A stretch of 64,000 nucleotides of DNA, taken from NCBI RefSeq assembly GCF_035967765.1, contig NZ_JAYWIT010000004.1; one strand, written 5' to 3'. This document shows, one piece after another, positions 52,743-61,364 of the stretch. The notes beneath the pieces were generated by a model. The model saw only the letters and a program-made list of their open reading frames with translations, had not been told where the DNA came from and ran no database searches. Position 1 is the stretch's first letter. Every line of letters starts with the position of its first letter. The DNA comes from Conexibacter stalactiti (GTDB lineage Bacteria; Actinomycetota; Thermoleophilia; Solirubrobacterales; Solirubrobacteraceae). The position numbers and the translations under genes were made by a program.

Positions 52743-53975
52743 CTACCTCTCGAGCTCGGTGAATATCTTCAGCCAGTCGCGCAGCAGACGTGGCATCAGG
52801 AAGTGCTTGCGGATGTGCTCCTTGCCGGCGAGCCCCAGTCTGCGGCCGAGGCCCGGGTCCTCCAGGATCTGCTGTGCGCGCGCCGCGCACTGCTCGACGC
52901 TGGAGACGAGGAAGCCGGAGACGCCGTCGTCCACCTGCAGCGGGATCCCGCCGACGTCGCCGCCGATGAACGGCCGCGCTTTCCAGATCGCCTCCGAGAC
53001 GGTCAGGCCGAAGCCCTCCCGCGTCGACTTCTGGATCAGCACGTCGGCGTGCGACTGGAAGGCGTTGACCTCGATCGCGCCGACGTTGTTGAAGTTGTTG
53101 AGGATGTGGATGTCGGGATCGCCGTTGGCATGGGCGACCGTCGCGTTGAAGAAGTCCCAGCCCTCGGGGTCGTCGGTCGCCATCGAGCCGACGAGCGCGA
53201 GCTGCACCTGCGGGACCGCCTGCTTGACGATCCGGTAGGCGTCGATCACGCCGAGCGGGTCCTTCCACGGGTCGAAGCGCGACACCTGGCACATCAGCGG
53301 ACGGTCGACGTCGATCCCGAACTGGTCGCAGATGTAGATCGCGTCCTCCGGCGAGAAGGCCATGTTCTTCGGCGCCAGCGGATCGATCGCGGGCGGCACG
53401 ATGTGGACGCGGCCGTCCATCCCGGGCGGGACGTACCGCTGCATGTGGAAGATCGAGTCGGGAAAGGTCTGGACGTACGGCAGCAGCCGCTCGATCGTCC
53501 CCGGGTTCGGCGTCGAGAGGTCGATGTGGCAGCGCCAGATCCAGTGGCGCGCCTTCTCCGGCGCGAGCGTGTGCATCGCCGCCGGCTGGGGGTCGTGCGC
53601 GATCGCGACGTCCCATCCGCGCGACAGCTCGCGCGCGTTCATCTCGTTGTAGCGGCGCCACGACTCCCACTGGTCCTCGGTCAGGTCCAGCGGGTTGCCC
53701 TGCAGCGCGTTGTGCATCACCTTCGTCGCGTTGAAGAACTCCTCGCGTCCGTAGATCACGTGCCACTCGACGTCGAGCCCGACGTCGCGCATCAGCGGGA
53801 CCATCGTGTAGAGGATCTCGGAGACGCCGCCGCCGAACGCGGTCGCCGAGAGGTGGAGGACGCGCTTCCCGCGCAGGGGCTCCGCCAGCTCGCGGATCTC
53901 CTCGACGAGCGTGCGACCGACGATGCTGGAGTAGTCAGCGAGTGTCTTGTGGCCGACGGCTACTGGCTGGAGCAT
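52743..53975 (-). CDS. treT: Trehalose synthase, GT4 family (TreT-like)
   Basis: 410 aa. LHLSATAFGGGVSEILYTMVP (first part of the signature), HDPQPAA, RCHIDLSTPNP, CQVSRFDPWKDPLGVIDAY, and EGFGLTVSEAIWKARP with the nucleotide-sugar Glu residues identify the TreT subgroup of GT4. It joins an NDP-glucose and glucose directly to trehalose. Its stop sits 4 bp before the otsA CTG, so the two trehalose enzymes are one operon. A TACGCT element lies 33 nt upstream. Confidence 0.88.
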   Translation of the reverse strand: MLQPVAVGHKTLADYSSIVGRTLVEEIRELAEPLRGKRVLHLSATAFGGGVSEILYTMVPLMRDVGLDVEWHVIYGREEFFNATKVMHNALQGNPLDLTEDQWESWRRYNEMNARELSRGWDVAIAHDPQPAAMHTLAPEKARHWIWRCHIDLSTPNPGTIERLLPYVQTFPDSIFHMQRYVPPGMDGRVHIVPPAIDPLAPKNMAFSPEDAIYICDQFGIDVDRPLMCQVSRFDPWKDPLGVIDAYRIVKQAVPQVQLALVGSMATDDPEGWDFFNATVAHANGDPDIHILNNFNNVGAIEVNAFQSHADVLIQKSTREGFGLTVSEAIWKARPFIGGDVGGIPLQVDDGVSGFLVSSVEQCAARAQQILEDPGLGRRLGLAGKEHIRKHFLMPRLLRDWLKIFTELER

Positions 53976-54044
53976 GGGCGCTTTGGCTCGGGGATCGGAG
54001 CGGGCGCGCGGAGCGTACCGGCTGCACAGCCGTGCCGGAAGGGC

Positions 54045-55238
54045 TCAGCCGGGTCGCGTTCCGAGCGTCACTTGAACGGTGCGCTGTTCGCCGTCGCGCC
54101 AAACGTCGAGCGTGACCGACTCGCCCGGTGAACGCTCGGCGATCGCGGTCGCGAGATCGTTGGCCTTCGTGATCGCTCTGCCGTCGACGGCGGTGATCAG
54201 GTCGCCGCCGACGCGGTAGCGCGTGCCCTGGAACAGCACCTGCTCATCGCCGTCGCCGTCGCTCAGCCCGGCGATCGCCGCCGGCGCGTCGTCGCTGACC
54301 GACTGCACGAGCGCACCCTCGGCGGTCGGCAGGTCGAGCCGTCTCGCCAGCTGCGGGAAGACCGGCACGGTCGAGACGCCGATCCAGGCGTAGTCGACGT
54401 GCCCCTGCTCGGCGAGCTGGTCGAGCGACCGTCTGACGGTGTCGGCGGGGATCGCGAAGCCGACGCCCTCGCCGCCGCCGCCGGTCGTCTGGATCTGCGC
54501 GTTGATGCCGATCACGCGGCCCTGCGCGTCGACGAGCGGGCCGCCGGAGTTGCCGTGGTTGATCGCGGCGTCGGTCTGGATCGCGCCGCCGATCGCGAAG
54601 TTGCCGCCGCTCGCCGCGCCGCCGGAGTTGAGCGAGTCGATCGTGCGGTTGGTGCCGGAGATGACGCCGACAGACAGCGACTGCGGCTCGCCGAAGGGGC
54701 TGCCGATCGCGGCGACCGGGGCGCCGACCGTCAGCCCTCTGCTGGTGCCGAGCGGCAGCGGGCGCAGCGTCAGGTCGGCCGGATCGACCTTGATCAGCGC
54801 GACGTCGGAGTTGAAGTCGGTGCCGACGATCTCAGCCGGCACCTGGTTGCCGTCGGCGAACTGGACGTAGACCGACTCGGCGCGTCTGAGCGCGCTGCCC
54901 TCGCCGTTGGTGACGACGTGGGCGTTGGTCGCGATGCGGCCGTCGCCGGATATGACGAAGCCGGAGCCGAGCCCTTCCCCGGTCGGCAGTCTGTCGCCTC
55001 TGTCGCCGGCGAAGAGGCTGATCACGGTCACGACCCCCGGCGCCTCGCGCGCGTAGATCGCGCTCGGGTCGAAGCGGCCCTCGGACAGCTGCGAGATCAC
55101 CTCGACGCGCGTCGTCGCGGTGCTGACCGGGCCGCCGGCGAGGCCGTCGCCGGCGTCGTCATCGCCGCCGCAGCCGGCGAGGGCGAGCGTCGCGGCCGTG
55201 AGGCCGGTCGCGAGGACGGTGGGACGGGCTATGCTCAC
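54045..55238 (-). CDS. HtrA/DegP-like serine protease lipoprotein with PDZ domain
   Basis: 397 aa. Signal peptide with lipobox LALAGC (Cys about 23), so it is a lipoprotein anchored on the outside of the membrane. Trypsin-like domain with the triad His in ATNAHVV, Asp in NSDVALIKV and Ser in GNSGGPLVDAQ. A C-terminal PDZ domain (about 290-390) includes GGDLITAVDGRAIT. It handles misfolded envelope proteins. Overlap of 4 bp with the sensor kinase makes an envelope-stress three-gene unit. Confidence 0.95.
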   Translation of the reverse strand: MSIARPTVLATGLTAATLALAGCGGDDDAGDGLAGGPVSTATTRVEVISQLSEGRFDPSAIYAREAPGVVTVISLFAGDRGDRLPTGEGLGSGFVISGDGRIATNAHVVTNGEGSALRRAESVYVQFADGNQVPAEIVGTDFNSDVALIKVDPADLTLRPLPLGTSRGLTVGAPVAAIGSPFGEPQSLSVGVISGTNRTIDSLNSGGAASGGNFAIGGAIQTDAAINHGNSGGPLVDAQGRVIGINAQIQTTGGGGEGVGFAIPADTVRRSLDQLAEQGHVDYAWIGVSTVPVFPQLARRLDLPTAEGALVQSVSDDAPAAIAGLSDGDGDEQVLFQGTRYRVGGDLITAVDGRAITKANDLATAIAERSPGESVTLDVWRDGEQRTVQVTLGTRPG

Positions 55239-56644
55239 GCGGGCAGCTCCAGGGTGAAGACGGTGCGACCGGGACGCGACTCGACGCCGAGGCGGCCGTG
55301 CATGCGCTCCGCCAGCTCGCTGGCGATCGCGAGGCCGAGGCCTGAGCCCTGCGCGTCGTCGGTCGTGTAGAACGGCTCGAAGATCTGCGACAGCGCCTGG
55401 CGCTCGATGCCGCTGCCGTGGTCGCGCACGGCGAGCCGCGCGTAGCCGTCGTCGCGCGTCGCGGAGACGACGATGTCGGTGCCGGCGGGCGAGTGGGTGA
55501 GCGCGTTGTCGATGAGGATTCGCATGATCTGGGCGACGCGGACAGGATCGCAGAGTGCTTCGACCGGCCTGCTCGTCAGCCGCACCTCGAGGTGGGCGTC
55601 GCGCTGCGCGAGCACCGGCTCGAACTCGGAGCTGACCGCGCTGGCCAGCTCCGACAGGTCGACCGGCTCCGGCCGCAGCTCCAGCGAGCCGGCCTCCAGG
55701 CGCGACAGGTCGAGCAGGTCGACGGTCAGCTTGCGCAGCCGCTCGACCTGCATCCGCACCTGCGCCAGGAACCGTCTGCGCGTCTCCTCGTCGAGCTCCT
55801 CGTCCTCCAGCAGCTCGACGAAGCCGCCGAGCGAGAAGAGCGGCGTGCGCAGCTCGTGCGAGGCGGTCGCGATGAACTGCTTGCGCGCGCGGTCGAGCTG
55901 CGCGAGCTGGCGCTGCATGTCGTTGAAGGCGCGTGCGAGCTGGCCCAGCTCGTCGTCGGAGTCGACCGGGATCGGACGCGAGAAGTCGCCGGCGGCGACC
56001 TGCTCGGCCGCCTCCTCCAGCCGCTTGACGCGTTGCGCCAGCGCGCGGGCGACGAGCCAGCCGGCCAGCACCGCCAACGCCAGCGCGATCGCTCCGGCGA
56101 TCAGGATCTGCTGGCGCACGACGGCGACGTTGCCCTCGACGTCGGTCGTCGGCGTCGAGTAGACGGCGACGTAGCCGATCTGGCCGTCGCGTCTGATCGG
56201 CAGAGCCGCGATCGCGACCGGATCGTCGTTGAGGGTCTGCGTCCCGGTGTCGAGACGGTCGCTGCGCGCGACGCGCTGCGCGATCACGATCCGTTCGGCG
56301 ATCGTGGGATCGGGTCTCTCCTGCGGCGCACTCGAGTCGGCGACCGGCTCGGACTCGGGACGCGGCTCGCCGCCGAAGGTGTTGATGCGGAAGAGCGTGA
56401 CGCGCGCGTTGGCGCGTTCACCGGCGCGCCGCACGGCTGCCTCGACGGCATCCGCGCGCTGCTCCGACCCGGCGACCCTCTCGATGTCATTGACTGATTG
56501 CAGCGCAGCTGCGCGCAGCTGCGTGACCTTCTCGTCGCGCAGGCGCGTCTCCAGCTGCGGCGCGATGTAGAGGTAGAGGACGCCGATCGCCGCGAGCGTG
56601 ATCGCGAAGAAGAGGAACGCGAGGCGGTTCCGGAGCGAGCGCAT
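55235..56644 (-). CDS. Sensor histidine kinase with HAMP domain
   Basis: 469 aa. Two transmembrane helices (about 8-28 and 180-200) flank an external sensor domain (about 30-178). HAMP (about 200-250). HisKA with the phosphorylated His in ATASHELRTPLFSLGGF. HATPase with N box IDNALTHS, G1 VRDHGSGI, F and G2 box GSGLGLAIASEL. It sits between the response regulator (upstream) and the HtrA-like protease, as in MprAB-PepD of mycobacteria. The signal is probably envelope stress by analogy. Confidence 0.94.
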   Translation of the reverse strand: MRSLRNRLAFLFFAITLAAIGVLYLYIAPQLETRLRDEKVTQLRAAALQSVNDIERVAGSEQRADAVEAAVRRAGERANARVTLFRINTFGGEPRPESEPVADSSAPQERPDPTIAERIVIAQRVARSDRLDTGTQTLNDDPVAIAALPIRRDGQIGYVAVYSTPTTDVEGNVAVVRQQILIAGAIALALAVLAGWLVARALAQRVKRLEEAAEQVAAGDFSRPIPVDSDDELGQLARAFNDMQRQLAQLDRARKQFIATASHELRTPLFSLGGFVELLEDEELDEETRRRFLAQVRMQVERLRKLTVDLLDLSRLEAGSLELRPEPVDLSELASAVSSEFEPVLAQRDAHLEVRLTSRPVEALCDPVRVAQIMRILIDNALTHSPAGTDIVVSATRDDGYARLAVRDHGSGIERQALSQIFEPFYTTDDAQGSGLGLAIASELAERMHGRLGVESRPGRTVFTLELPA

Positions 56645-56671
56645 CGGCGACGGGCGCGGCGCGCGGCCCGC

Positions 56672-57382
56672 TCAGGCGGAGTCCGTGTCGCGGAAGCGGT
56701 AGCCGACCCCGCGCACGGTGAAGAGGTACTCCGGCTCCTTCGCGTCCCGCTCGATCTTCTCGCGCAGGTGGCGGATGTGGACGTCGATCGTGCGCGGGTC
56801 GCGGTAGGCCGAGTCGCCCCACACGCGCGCGAGCAGCATGTCGCGCGTGAAGACGCGACCGGGGCTGCGCGCGAGCGTCAACAGGATCTCGAACTCGACG
56901 AAGGTCGTCGTGATCGCCTCGCCGCGGACGGTCACGGTGCGCTTGTCGGGGTCGATCTTCAGCTCGTGCGAGTCGAGCGTGCCGCCGTCGCGCTCGGCCG
57001 CGTGGGTCAGCTCCGAGCGCCGCAGCGCGGCCTTCACGCGGCTGCGGAACTCGCGCATCGAGAACGGCTTGGTGATGTAGTCGTCGGCGCCGATCTCGAG
57101 CCCGACGACCTTGTCGATCTCCTCCGACTTGGCCGTCAGCATGATGATCGGGACCGAGCTGCGGCTGCGCAGGCGGCGGCAGACCTCCAGCCCGTCGAGC
57201 TGAGGCAGCATGACGTCGAGCACGACCAGATCGAACGGGCGCTCGTCAAAGCGCTCGAGTGCCTCCCGCCCGTCCGTCGCCTGGACGACTTCGTAGCCGT
57301 CTCTGCGCAGCGGGTAGGAGAGCAACGTCTGGATCGACTGCTCGTCGTCCACCAGCAAGATGCGCGTGGATCGTTCGGTCAT
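56672..57382 (-). CDS. OmpR/PhoB-family response regulator
   Basis: 236 aa from ATG 57382. Receiver domain with the acidic pair DDE (12-14), phospho-acceptor Asp56 in LVVLDVMLP, and Lys in DYITKPFS. A winged-helix DNA-binding domain (about 130-230) includes IDVHIRHLREKIE and VRGVGYRF. A much longer in-frame extension upstream is a shadow of the gene on the other strand. It is the first gene of an operon with the kinase and the HtrA-like protease. Confidence 0.96.
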   Translation of the reverse strand: MTERSTRILLVDDEQSIQTLLSYPLRRDGYEVVQATDGREALERFDERPFDLVVLDVMLPQLDGLEVCRRLRSRSSVPIIMLTAKSEEIDKVVGLEIGADDYITKPFSMREFRSRVKAALRRSELTHAAERDGGTLDSHELKIDPDKRTVTVRGEAITTTFVEFEILLTLARSPGRVFTRDMLLARVWGDSAYRDPRTIDVHIRHLREKIERDAKEPEYLFTVRGVGYRFRDTDSA

Positions 57383-57451
57383 CCGCTTTCCGCCCGGAAG
57401 GTTAGTGGCATGGCGCACAGGCGGGAAGGCGAGTCGACGTGATCGGGTGGA

Positions 57452-57457
57452 TAACCT
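57452..57457 (+). promoter_or_regulatory. -10 element TAACCT for leaderless M28-like gene
   Basis: TAACCT is followed by 6 nt and GTG 57464. Confidence 0.4.
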
Positions 57458-57463
57458 CCGCGT

Positions 57464-59215
57464 GTGCTCGATCCGCGGATCTACCGCGCGGCGTTCCTCC
57501 CCATCCTCTTCGTGTTGGTGCTCGTCGGCTTCTCGCTGCGAGATCAGCCGCGCGGGGTCACGACGACGCTCGCCCCCGACGCCTTTGACGGCGATGCCGC
57601 ATTCGCGTCCCTGGACGCGCTCGCGGAGGCCGCGCCGAGCCGGCAGCCGGGCTCCGCCGGCGACCAGCGGGTCGCCGATCGCGTCCGCGCGGGGTTGAGA
57701 GCGAGCGGCTTCGAGGTCAGCTCGCGCAGCTTCCAGGCGCAGACGAGCGTCGGCGAGCGGCAGGTCGAGACGGTGCTGGGTCAGCGGACCGGCTTCTCCA
57801 GCCGCCGGATCCTCGTCGTCGCGCAGCGCGACGCGATCGCGTCGCCGGCGAAGGCGCAGCTGTCGGGCACCGCGGCGCTGCTGGAGCTGGCGCGGGTGCT
57901 CGGCGCTCGCACGCTCGACCGCACGCTCGTGCTCGCCTCCGTCTCCGGCGGCCCGGAGGCCGCCGAGCAGCTCGCGCGCGATCCCGGCGGCGCCGTCGAC
58001 GCCGTGATCGTGCTCGGCGACATGGCGGGAACGCAGACACGCCAGCCGCTCGTCGTGCCGTGGGGCTCCGACGCCGCCGTCGCGCCGCTGGAGCTGCGCC
58101 GCACCGTCGAGACGGCGGTCGCGACAGAGACCGCGATCCGTTCGCGGCGCGCCCGCCCGGCGGTCGAGTACGCGCGCCTGTCGGCGCCGCTGACGCTCGG
58201 GCTGCAAGGGCCGTTCATCGCGCACGGGCTGCCCGCGGTGCTGCTGTCGGCCAGCGGCGAGCGCACGCCCGCGGCCGACCAGGAGGTCTCGGCGGCGCGG
58301 ATGACCGTCTTCGGCCGCGCCGCGCTGCGCAGCCTCAGCGCGCTCGACGGCGCGCGCGACATGCCCGCGCCGAGCGCCTACGTCCTGATCGAGAGAAAGC
58401 TGCTGCCGGAGTGGCCGGTGCGGCTGCTCGGCGCCGCGCTGCTGCTGCCGGTGCTGCTGGCCGCCGTCGACGGCTTCGCGCGCGTCCGCCGCCGGCACGA
58501 GCCGGTCGGGCGCTGGCTGCGCTGGGTCGGCGCCTGCGCGCTGCCGTTCGTGCTGGCGCTGCTGCTGACGCTCGTGCTGAAGCTGACGGGCCTGCTGAGC
58601 GCCGCGCCGCCGGGACCGGTCGCCGCCGGCGAGATCCCGCGCGACGGGACCGCGCTGGCGGCGCTGATCAGCGTGCTCGTCGTGATCGTGCTCGGCTGGT
58701 TCGCGCTGCGGCCGCTGGTCACGCGCCTGAGCGGTACCAAGGGCGACCCCGCCGCGCCCGGCGCCGCCGCGGCCGTGCTGCTGGTGCTGTGCGGGATCGC
58801 GCTCGTCGTCTGGGTCGTCAACCCCTACACCGCGCTGCTGCTGATTCCGGCGCTGCACCTGTGGCTGCTGGCGATCGCACCCGAGGTGCGACTGCATCCG
58901 TTCGCCGCGCTGGGGCTGTTCCTGATCGGCCTGCTGCCGCCGCTGCTGGTCGCCTACGCCTACGCGCGCCAGTTCGGGCTCGACCCGCTGGAGCTGGCGT
59001 GGATGGGGATGCTGCTCGTCGCGGGCGGCTCGGTCAACGTCTTCGGGGCGCTCGTGTGGGCGCTGCTGCTCGGCTGCGCCGGAGCGGTCCTGACGATCGT
59101 GCTGCGCAACTGGAGCGGCGGCCCTGACGCCGAGGCGCACGTCACGGTGCGCGGTCCGACGAGCTACGCCGGACCGGGATCGCTGGGCGGAACCGAGTCG
59201 GCGCTGCGGCGCTGA
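57464..59215 (+). CDS. M28-like membrane protein with degenerate peptidase domain
   Basis: 583 aa from GTG 57464. One N-terminal helix (about 10-25), an external domain with M28 aminopeptidase fold features (about 40-290: SRQPGSAGDQRVADRV, RRILVVAQRDAIASP, SGTAALLELARVLGA, GLPAVLLSASG), then about eight transmembrane helices (300-560). The usual M28 zinc ligands (a His-x-Asp in the HHD strand and Asp in ADNGSG-type loop) are not where expected: AQRDAIAS and AQLSGTAALLE lack the His and the Asp-Asn. It is probably a non-peptidase or a binding protein. The layout resembles membrane-bound M28 proteins of actinobacteria. Confidence 0.7.
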   Translation: MLDPRIYRAAFLPILFVLVLVGFSLRDQPRGVTTTLAPDAFDGDAAFASLDALAEAAPSRQPGSAGDQRVADRVRAGLRASGFEVSSRSFQAQTSVGERQVETVLGQRTGFSSRRILVVAQRDAIASPAKAQLSGTAALLELARVLGARTLDRTLVLASVSGGPEAAEQLARDPGGAVDAVIVLGDMAGTQTRQPLVVPWGSDAAVAPLELRRTVETAVATETAIRSRRARPAVEYARLSAPLTLGLQGPFIAHGLPAVLLSASGERTPAADQEVSAARMTVFGRAALRSLSALDGARDMPAPSAYVLIERKLLPEWPVRLLGAALLLPVLLAAVDGFARVRRRHEPVGRWLRWVGACALPFVLALLLTLVLKLTGLLSAAPPGPVAAGEIPRDGTALAALISVLVVIVLGWFALRPLVTRLSGTKGDPAAPGAAAAVLLVLCGIALVVWVVNPYTALLLIPALHLWLLAIAPEVRLHPFAALGLFLIGLLPPLLVAYAYARQFGLDPLELAWMGMLLVAGGSVNVFGALVWALLLGCAGAVLTIVLRNWSGGPDAEAHVTVRGPTSYAGPGSLGGTESALRR

Positions 59216-59243
59216 ACCCAGGCCGCCGGCGACGCGAAGACGG

Positions 59244-59249
59244 CATACT
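59244..59249 (+). promoter_or_regulatory. -10 element CATACT for leaderless sortase gene
   Basis: CATACT is followed by 6 nt and ATG 59256. Confidence 0.4.
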
Positions 59250-59255
59250 GAAGCG

Positions 59256-59963
59256 ATGCGGCGCGCCCTGCGGGCTCTCTCCAGTGTCCTGATCGTGGCC
59301 GGCGTGCTGCTGATCGCCGATGCCGCGATCACGCTCGCATGGCAGGAGCCGGTCTCGGCCTTCCTCGCCAGCAGGCAGCAGGGGAAGCTCGCCGACGAGC
59401 TGGAGCAGATCGAGCAGAGAGCGCCGACGCCGGTGCAGAGACGGGCGCTCGCCCAGCTCAGAACCGACAGACACCGGATCGCCTTCCTCGCGCGCGTCTC
59501 GCGCCGCACGGCGACCGACGGCGAGCCGTTCGGCAGGTTGCGGATCCCGTCGATCGACCAGGACTCGGTCGTCGTCAACGGCACGCAGCCCGACGACCTG
59601 CGGATGGGGCCGGGGCACTACCCGGACACGACCTTCCCCGGGCTCGGCGGGACGGTCGCGATCGCTGGCCATCGCACGACGTACGGCGCGCCGTTCCGCA
59701 ACATCGACCAGCTCGGCAAGGGCGACGAGCTGGTGGTGGAGATGCCCTACGGCCGCTTCACCTACGTCTTCACGAGACAGCTGATCGTGAAGCCGACGGC
59801 GACGTGGGTGACGAGAGACGTCGGCTACGAGCAGCTCGTGCTGTCGGCCTGCCACCCGCTCTTCAGCGCCGCCGAGCGGCTGATCGTCTTCGCGAGACTC
59901 AGCAGAGTCGAGGAGCGCGGCGCGGCGCAGCAGAAGCCGCCGCAGCGCGCCGCGACCTCCTGA
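59256..59963 (+). CDS. Class E sortase
   Basis: 235 aa. N-terminal transmembrane helix (about 8-28), a coiled linker, then the sortase beta-barrel (about 85-215). The catalytic His is in AIAGHRTTYGAPF, Cys in LSACHP and Arg in AERLIVFARL. The C-x-x-P pattern after TLSACHP-like is typical of class E. It would attach surface proteins to peptidoglycan (motif LAxTG in class E); no LAxTG substrate is seen in the window. Leaderless promoter. Confidence 0.93.
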   Translation: MRRALRALSSVLIVAGVLLIADAAITLAWQEPVSAFLASRQQGKLADELEQIEQRAPTPVQRRALAQLRTDRHRIAFLARVSRRTATDGEPFGRLRIPSIDQDSVVVNGTQPDDLRMGPGHYPDTTFPGLGGTVAIAGHRTTYGAPFRNIDQLGKGDELVVEMPYGRFTYVFTRQLIVKPTATWVTRDVGYEQLVLSACHPLFSAAERLIVFARLSRVEERGAAQQKPPQRAATS

Positions 59964-59999
59964 AAAGGCGAACATCGCCAACCGGCGGGAGGCGCCTGG

Positions 60000-60109
60000 C
60001 CGGATGTCCAACCGCGAACACGGTTGCTCATGTGCCAACGCCTGGCTGGCGATAGACAGGGTACGGACGGGCATCCGGTGACGGCGGGCCGCAGAAAGCG
60101 GGTCGCCGT
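60000..60109 (+). ncRNA. Candidate structured leader of the FlgM-like gene
   Basis: In the 180-bp gap after the sortase gene. A 10-bp closing stem, CCGGATGTCC (60000-60009) with GGGCATCCGG (60069-60078), has one T-G pair that is a valid wobble on the plus strand only. It encloses AACCG/CGGTT (60010-60025) and GCCA/TGGC (60034-60046) hairpins. Next is a two-part hairpin, ACGGCG (60081-60086) with CGCCGT (60104-60109) around CCGC/GCGG. The FlgM-like ATG follows 35 nt later. It does not match the c-di-GMP-I or other consensus I know. High G+C makes chance stems common. Confidence 0.25.
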
Positions 60110-60143
60110 GTCTCGCCGGGCGCCGACCACGTCCGCTCTTTCA

Positions 60144-60347
60144 ATGGACACCAAGACAGTGAAGATCAACGACCTCAGAGCTCGCATCGAGCGGGCGGAC
60201 TACGACGTCGACGTCGACGCGGTTGCGGAGGCGTTCGTCTCCCGCATGCTCGTCGTGCACGGTGCGCTGCGGCGCGCCGACGTGCGCGAGCTGCTCGGCG
60301 ACGCCTACGACGAGATCGGCGGCGGGCCGCGGAAGTCGTGCTCGTAG
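60144..60347 (+). CDS. FlgM-like anti-sigma factor, small
   Basis: 67 aa from ATG 60144. VKINDLRARIERADYDVDVDAVAEAF (split here as VKINDLRARI and DYDVDVDAVAEAF) matches the C-terminal sigma28-binding helix of FlgM. The protein is shorter than FlgM and has an acidic middle. No flagellar gene is in the window. Its 3' end overlaps the convergent thiL by 43 bp. The upstream start codons would add an unlike basic extension through the structured leader. Confidence 0.6.
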   Translation: MDTKTVKINDLRARIERADYDVDVDAVAEAFVSRMLVVHGALRRADVRELLGDAYDEIGGGPRKSCS

Positions 60348-61330
60348 CCGCGCGGCGGCGCGGACTCGTCCGCGTCGTCGCCGGCCGACAGCAGTGACGC
60401 TCCGGGGCCCGCGTCGCCGGCCTCCCGCACCGTCCCGATCCACGTGACCGGCGCCGCCCGCTCCGCCGCGGCGCGCGCCGACGGCGGCACGCAGACGCAC
60501 AGCTCGTAGTCCTCCCCAGCGGTCGCCGCGAAGATCGCGGGCGCACGCCCGAGCGCGGTCGCCACCGCCGCGACGCCCGCGGCCAGCGGCAGCCGCTCCG
60601 CTTCGAGCGCGAGTCGCACGCCGCTGCGCTGGGCGATGTGGCCGGCGTCGGTCGTGAGGCCGTCGGAGAGGTCGACCAGCGCGTGCGCGCCGGCGGCCGC
60701 CAGCGCACGGCCGGCCGCGATCCGCGGCCGCGGCCGCAGATGGGCCCGCACCAGCTGCTCGCGCACCTGCGGGTCGGCGACGACGTCATCGCCGACGGTG
60801 CCGTCGAGCAGCGCGAGGCCGGCGCCGGAGCCGCCGAGCGTCCCCGTCACGCCGACCAGGTCGCCCGGCAGCGCGCCGTCGCGGCCGACCAGCTGCTCGG
60901 CGCTGTCGGCCCAGCCGACGACCGTGACCGACACGACCAGCACGGGGCCGCGCGCGAGGTCGCCGCCGGCGATCGTGACGCCGCAGTCGCTCGCGAGCGC
61001 CTGCGCGGAGCGGAACAGCTCCAGCACGTCGTCTTGCTCCAGGCCGGGCGGCAGCACCAGCGCGAGGTATGCCTCGCCGGGGTCGGCGCCCATCGCGCCG
61101 AGGTCGGAGAGCGCGCCGGCCAGCGCGCGGTGGCCGACGTCGGCGAGCGTCGCGGTCGCGCCCGGGCCGGAGCGGCGGAAGTGGACGCCGTCGACCATCG
61201 TGTCGACGGACGTGACAGAGAACGGCCGTGCGCGCACGACGGCTGCGTCGTCGCCGAGATGGCGGACGACGCGGTCGTGGTCATGCTTGAGGATCTCGCT
61301 CAGCGCCTCGATCAGCGCGAGCTCTCGCAT
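60305..61330 (-). CDS. thiL: Thiamine-monophosphate kinase
   Basis: 341 aa from ATG 61330. PurM-like fold: LGDDAAVVR near 28-36, SVDTMVDGVHFRR, GDLARGP with metal-binding Asp, ALVDLSDGL, and AGEDYELCV. It phosphorylates thiamine monophosphate to the diphosphate cofactor. It lies 34 bp after infA on the same strand. The C-terminal tail (from about 310) is Asp/Glu/Pro-rich and overlaps the FlgM-like gene. Confidence 0.95.
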   Translation of the reverse strand: MRELALIEALSEILKHDHDRVVRHLGDDAAVVRARPFSVTSVDTMVDGVHFRRSGPGATATLADVGHRALAGALSDLGAMGADPGEAYLALVLPPGLEQDDVLELFRSAQALASDCGVTIAGGDLARGPVLVVSVTVVGWADSAEQLVGRDGALPGDLVGVTGTLGGSGAGLALLDGTVGDDVVADPQVREQLVRAHLRPRPRIAAGRALAAAGAHALVDLSDGLTTDAGHIAQRSGVRLALEAERLPLAAGVAAVATALGRAPAIFAATAGEDYELCVCVPPSARAAAERAAPVTWIGTVREAGDAGPGASLLSAGDDADESAPPRGYEHDFRGPPPISS

Positions 61331-61364
61331 CAGTCGTTCCGAGGCCGGCGCGGACGCCGACCGC

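Noticed and set aside
57383..59584. In-frame 5' extension of the response regulator to 970 codons
   Set aside because: Lies opposite the M28-like gene, and the regulator is complete from ATG 57382.
59964..60143. c-di-GMP-I (GEMM), glycine or cobalamin riboswitch before the FlgM-like gene
   Set aside because: Conserved core bases of those families are not present; only generic stems are seen, so it is left as an unnamed candidate.
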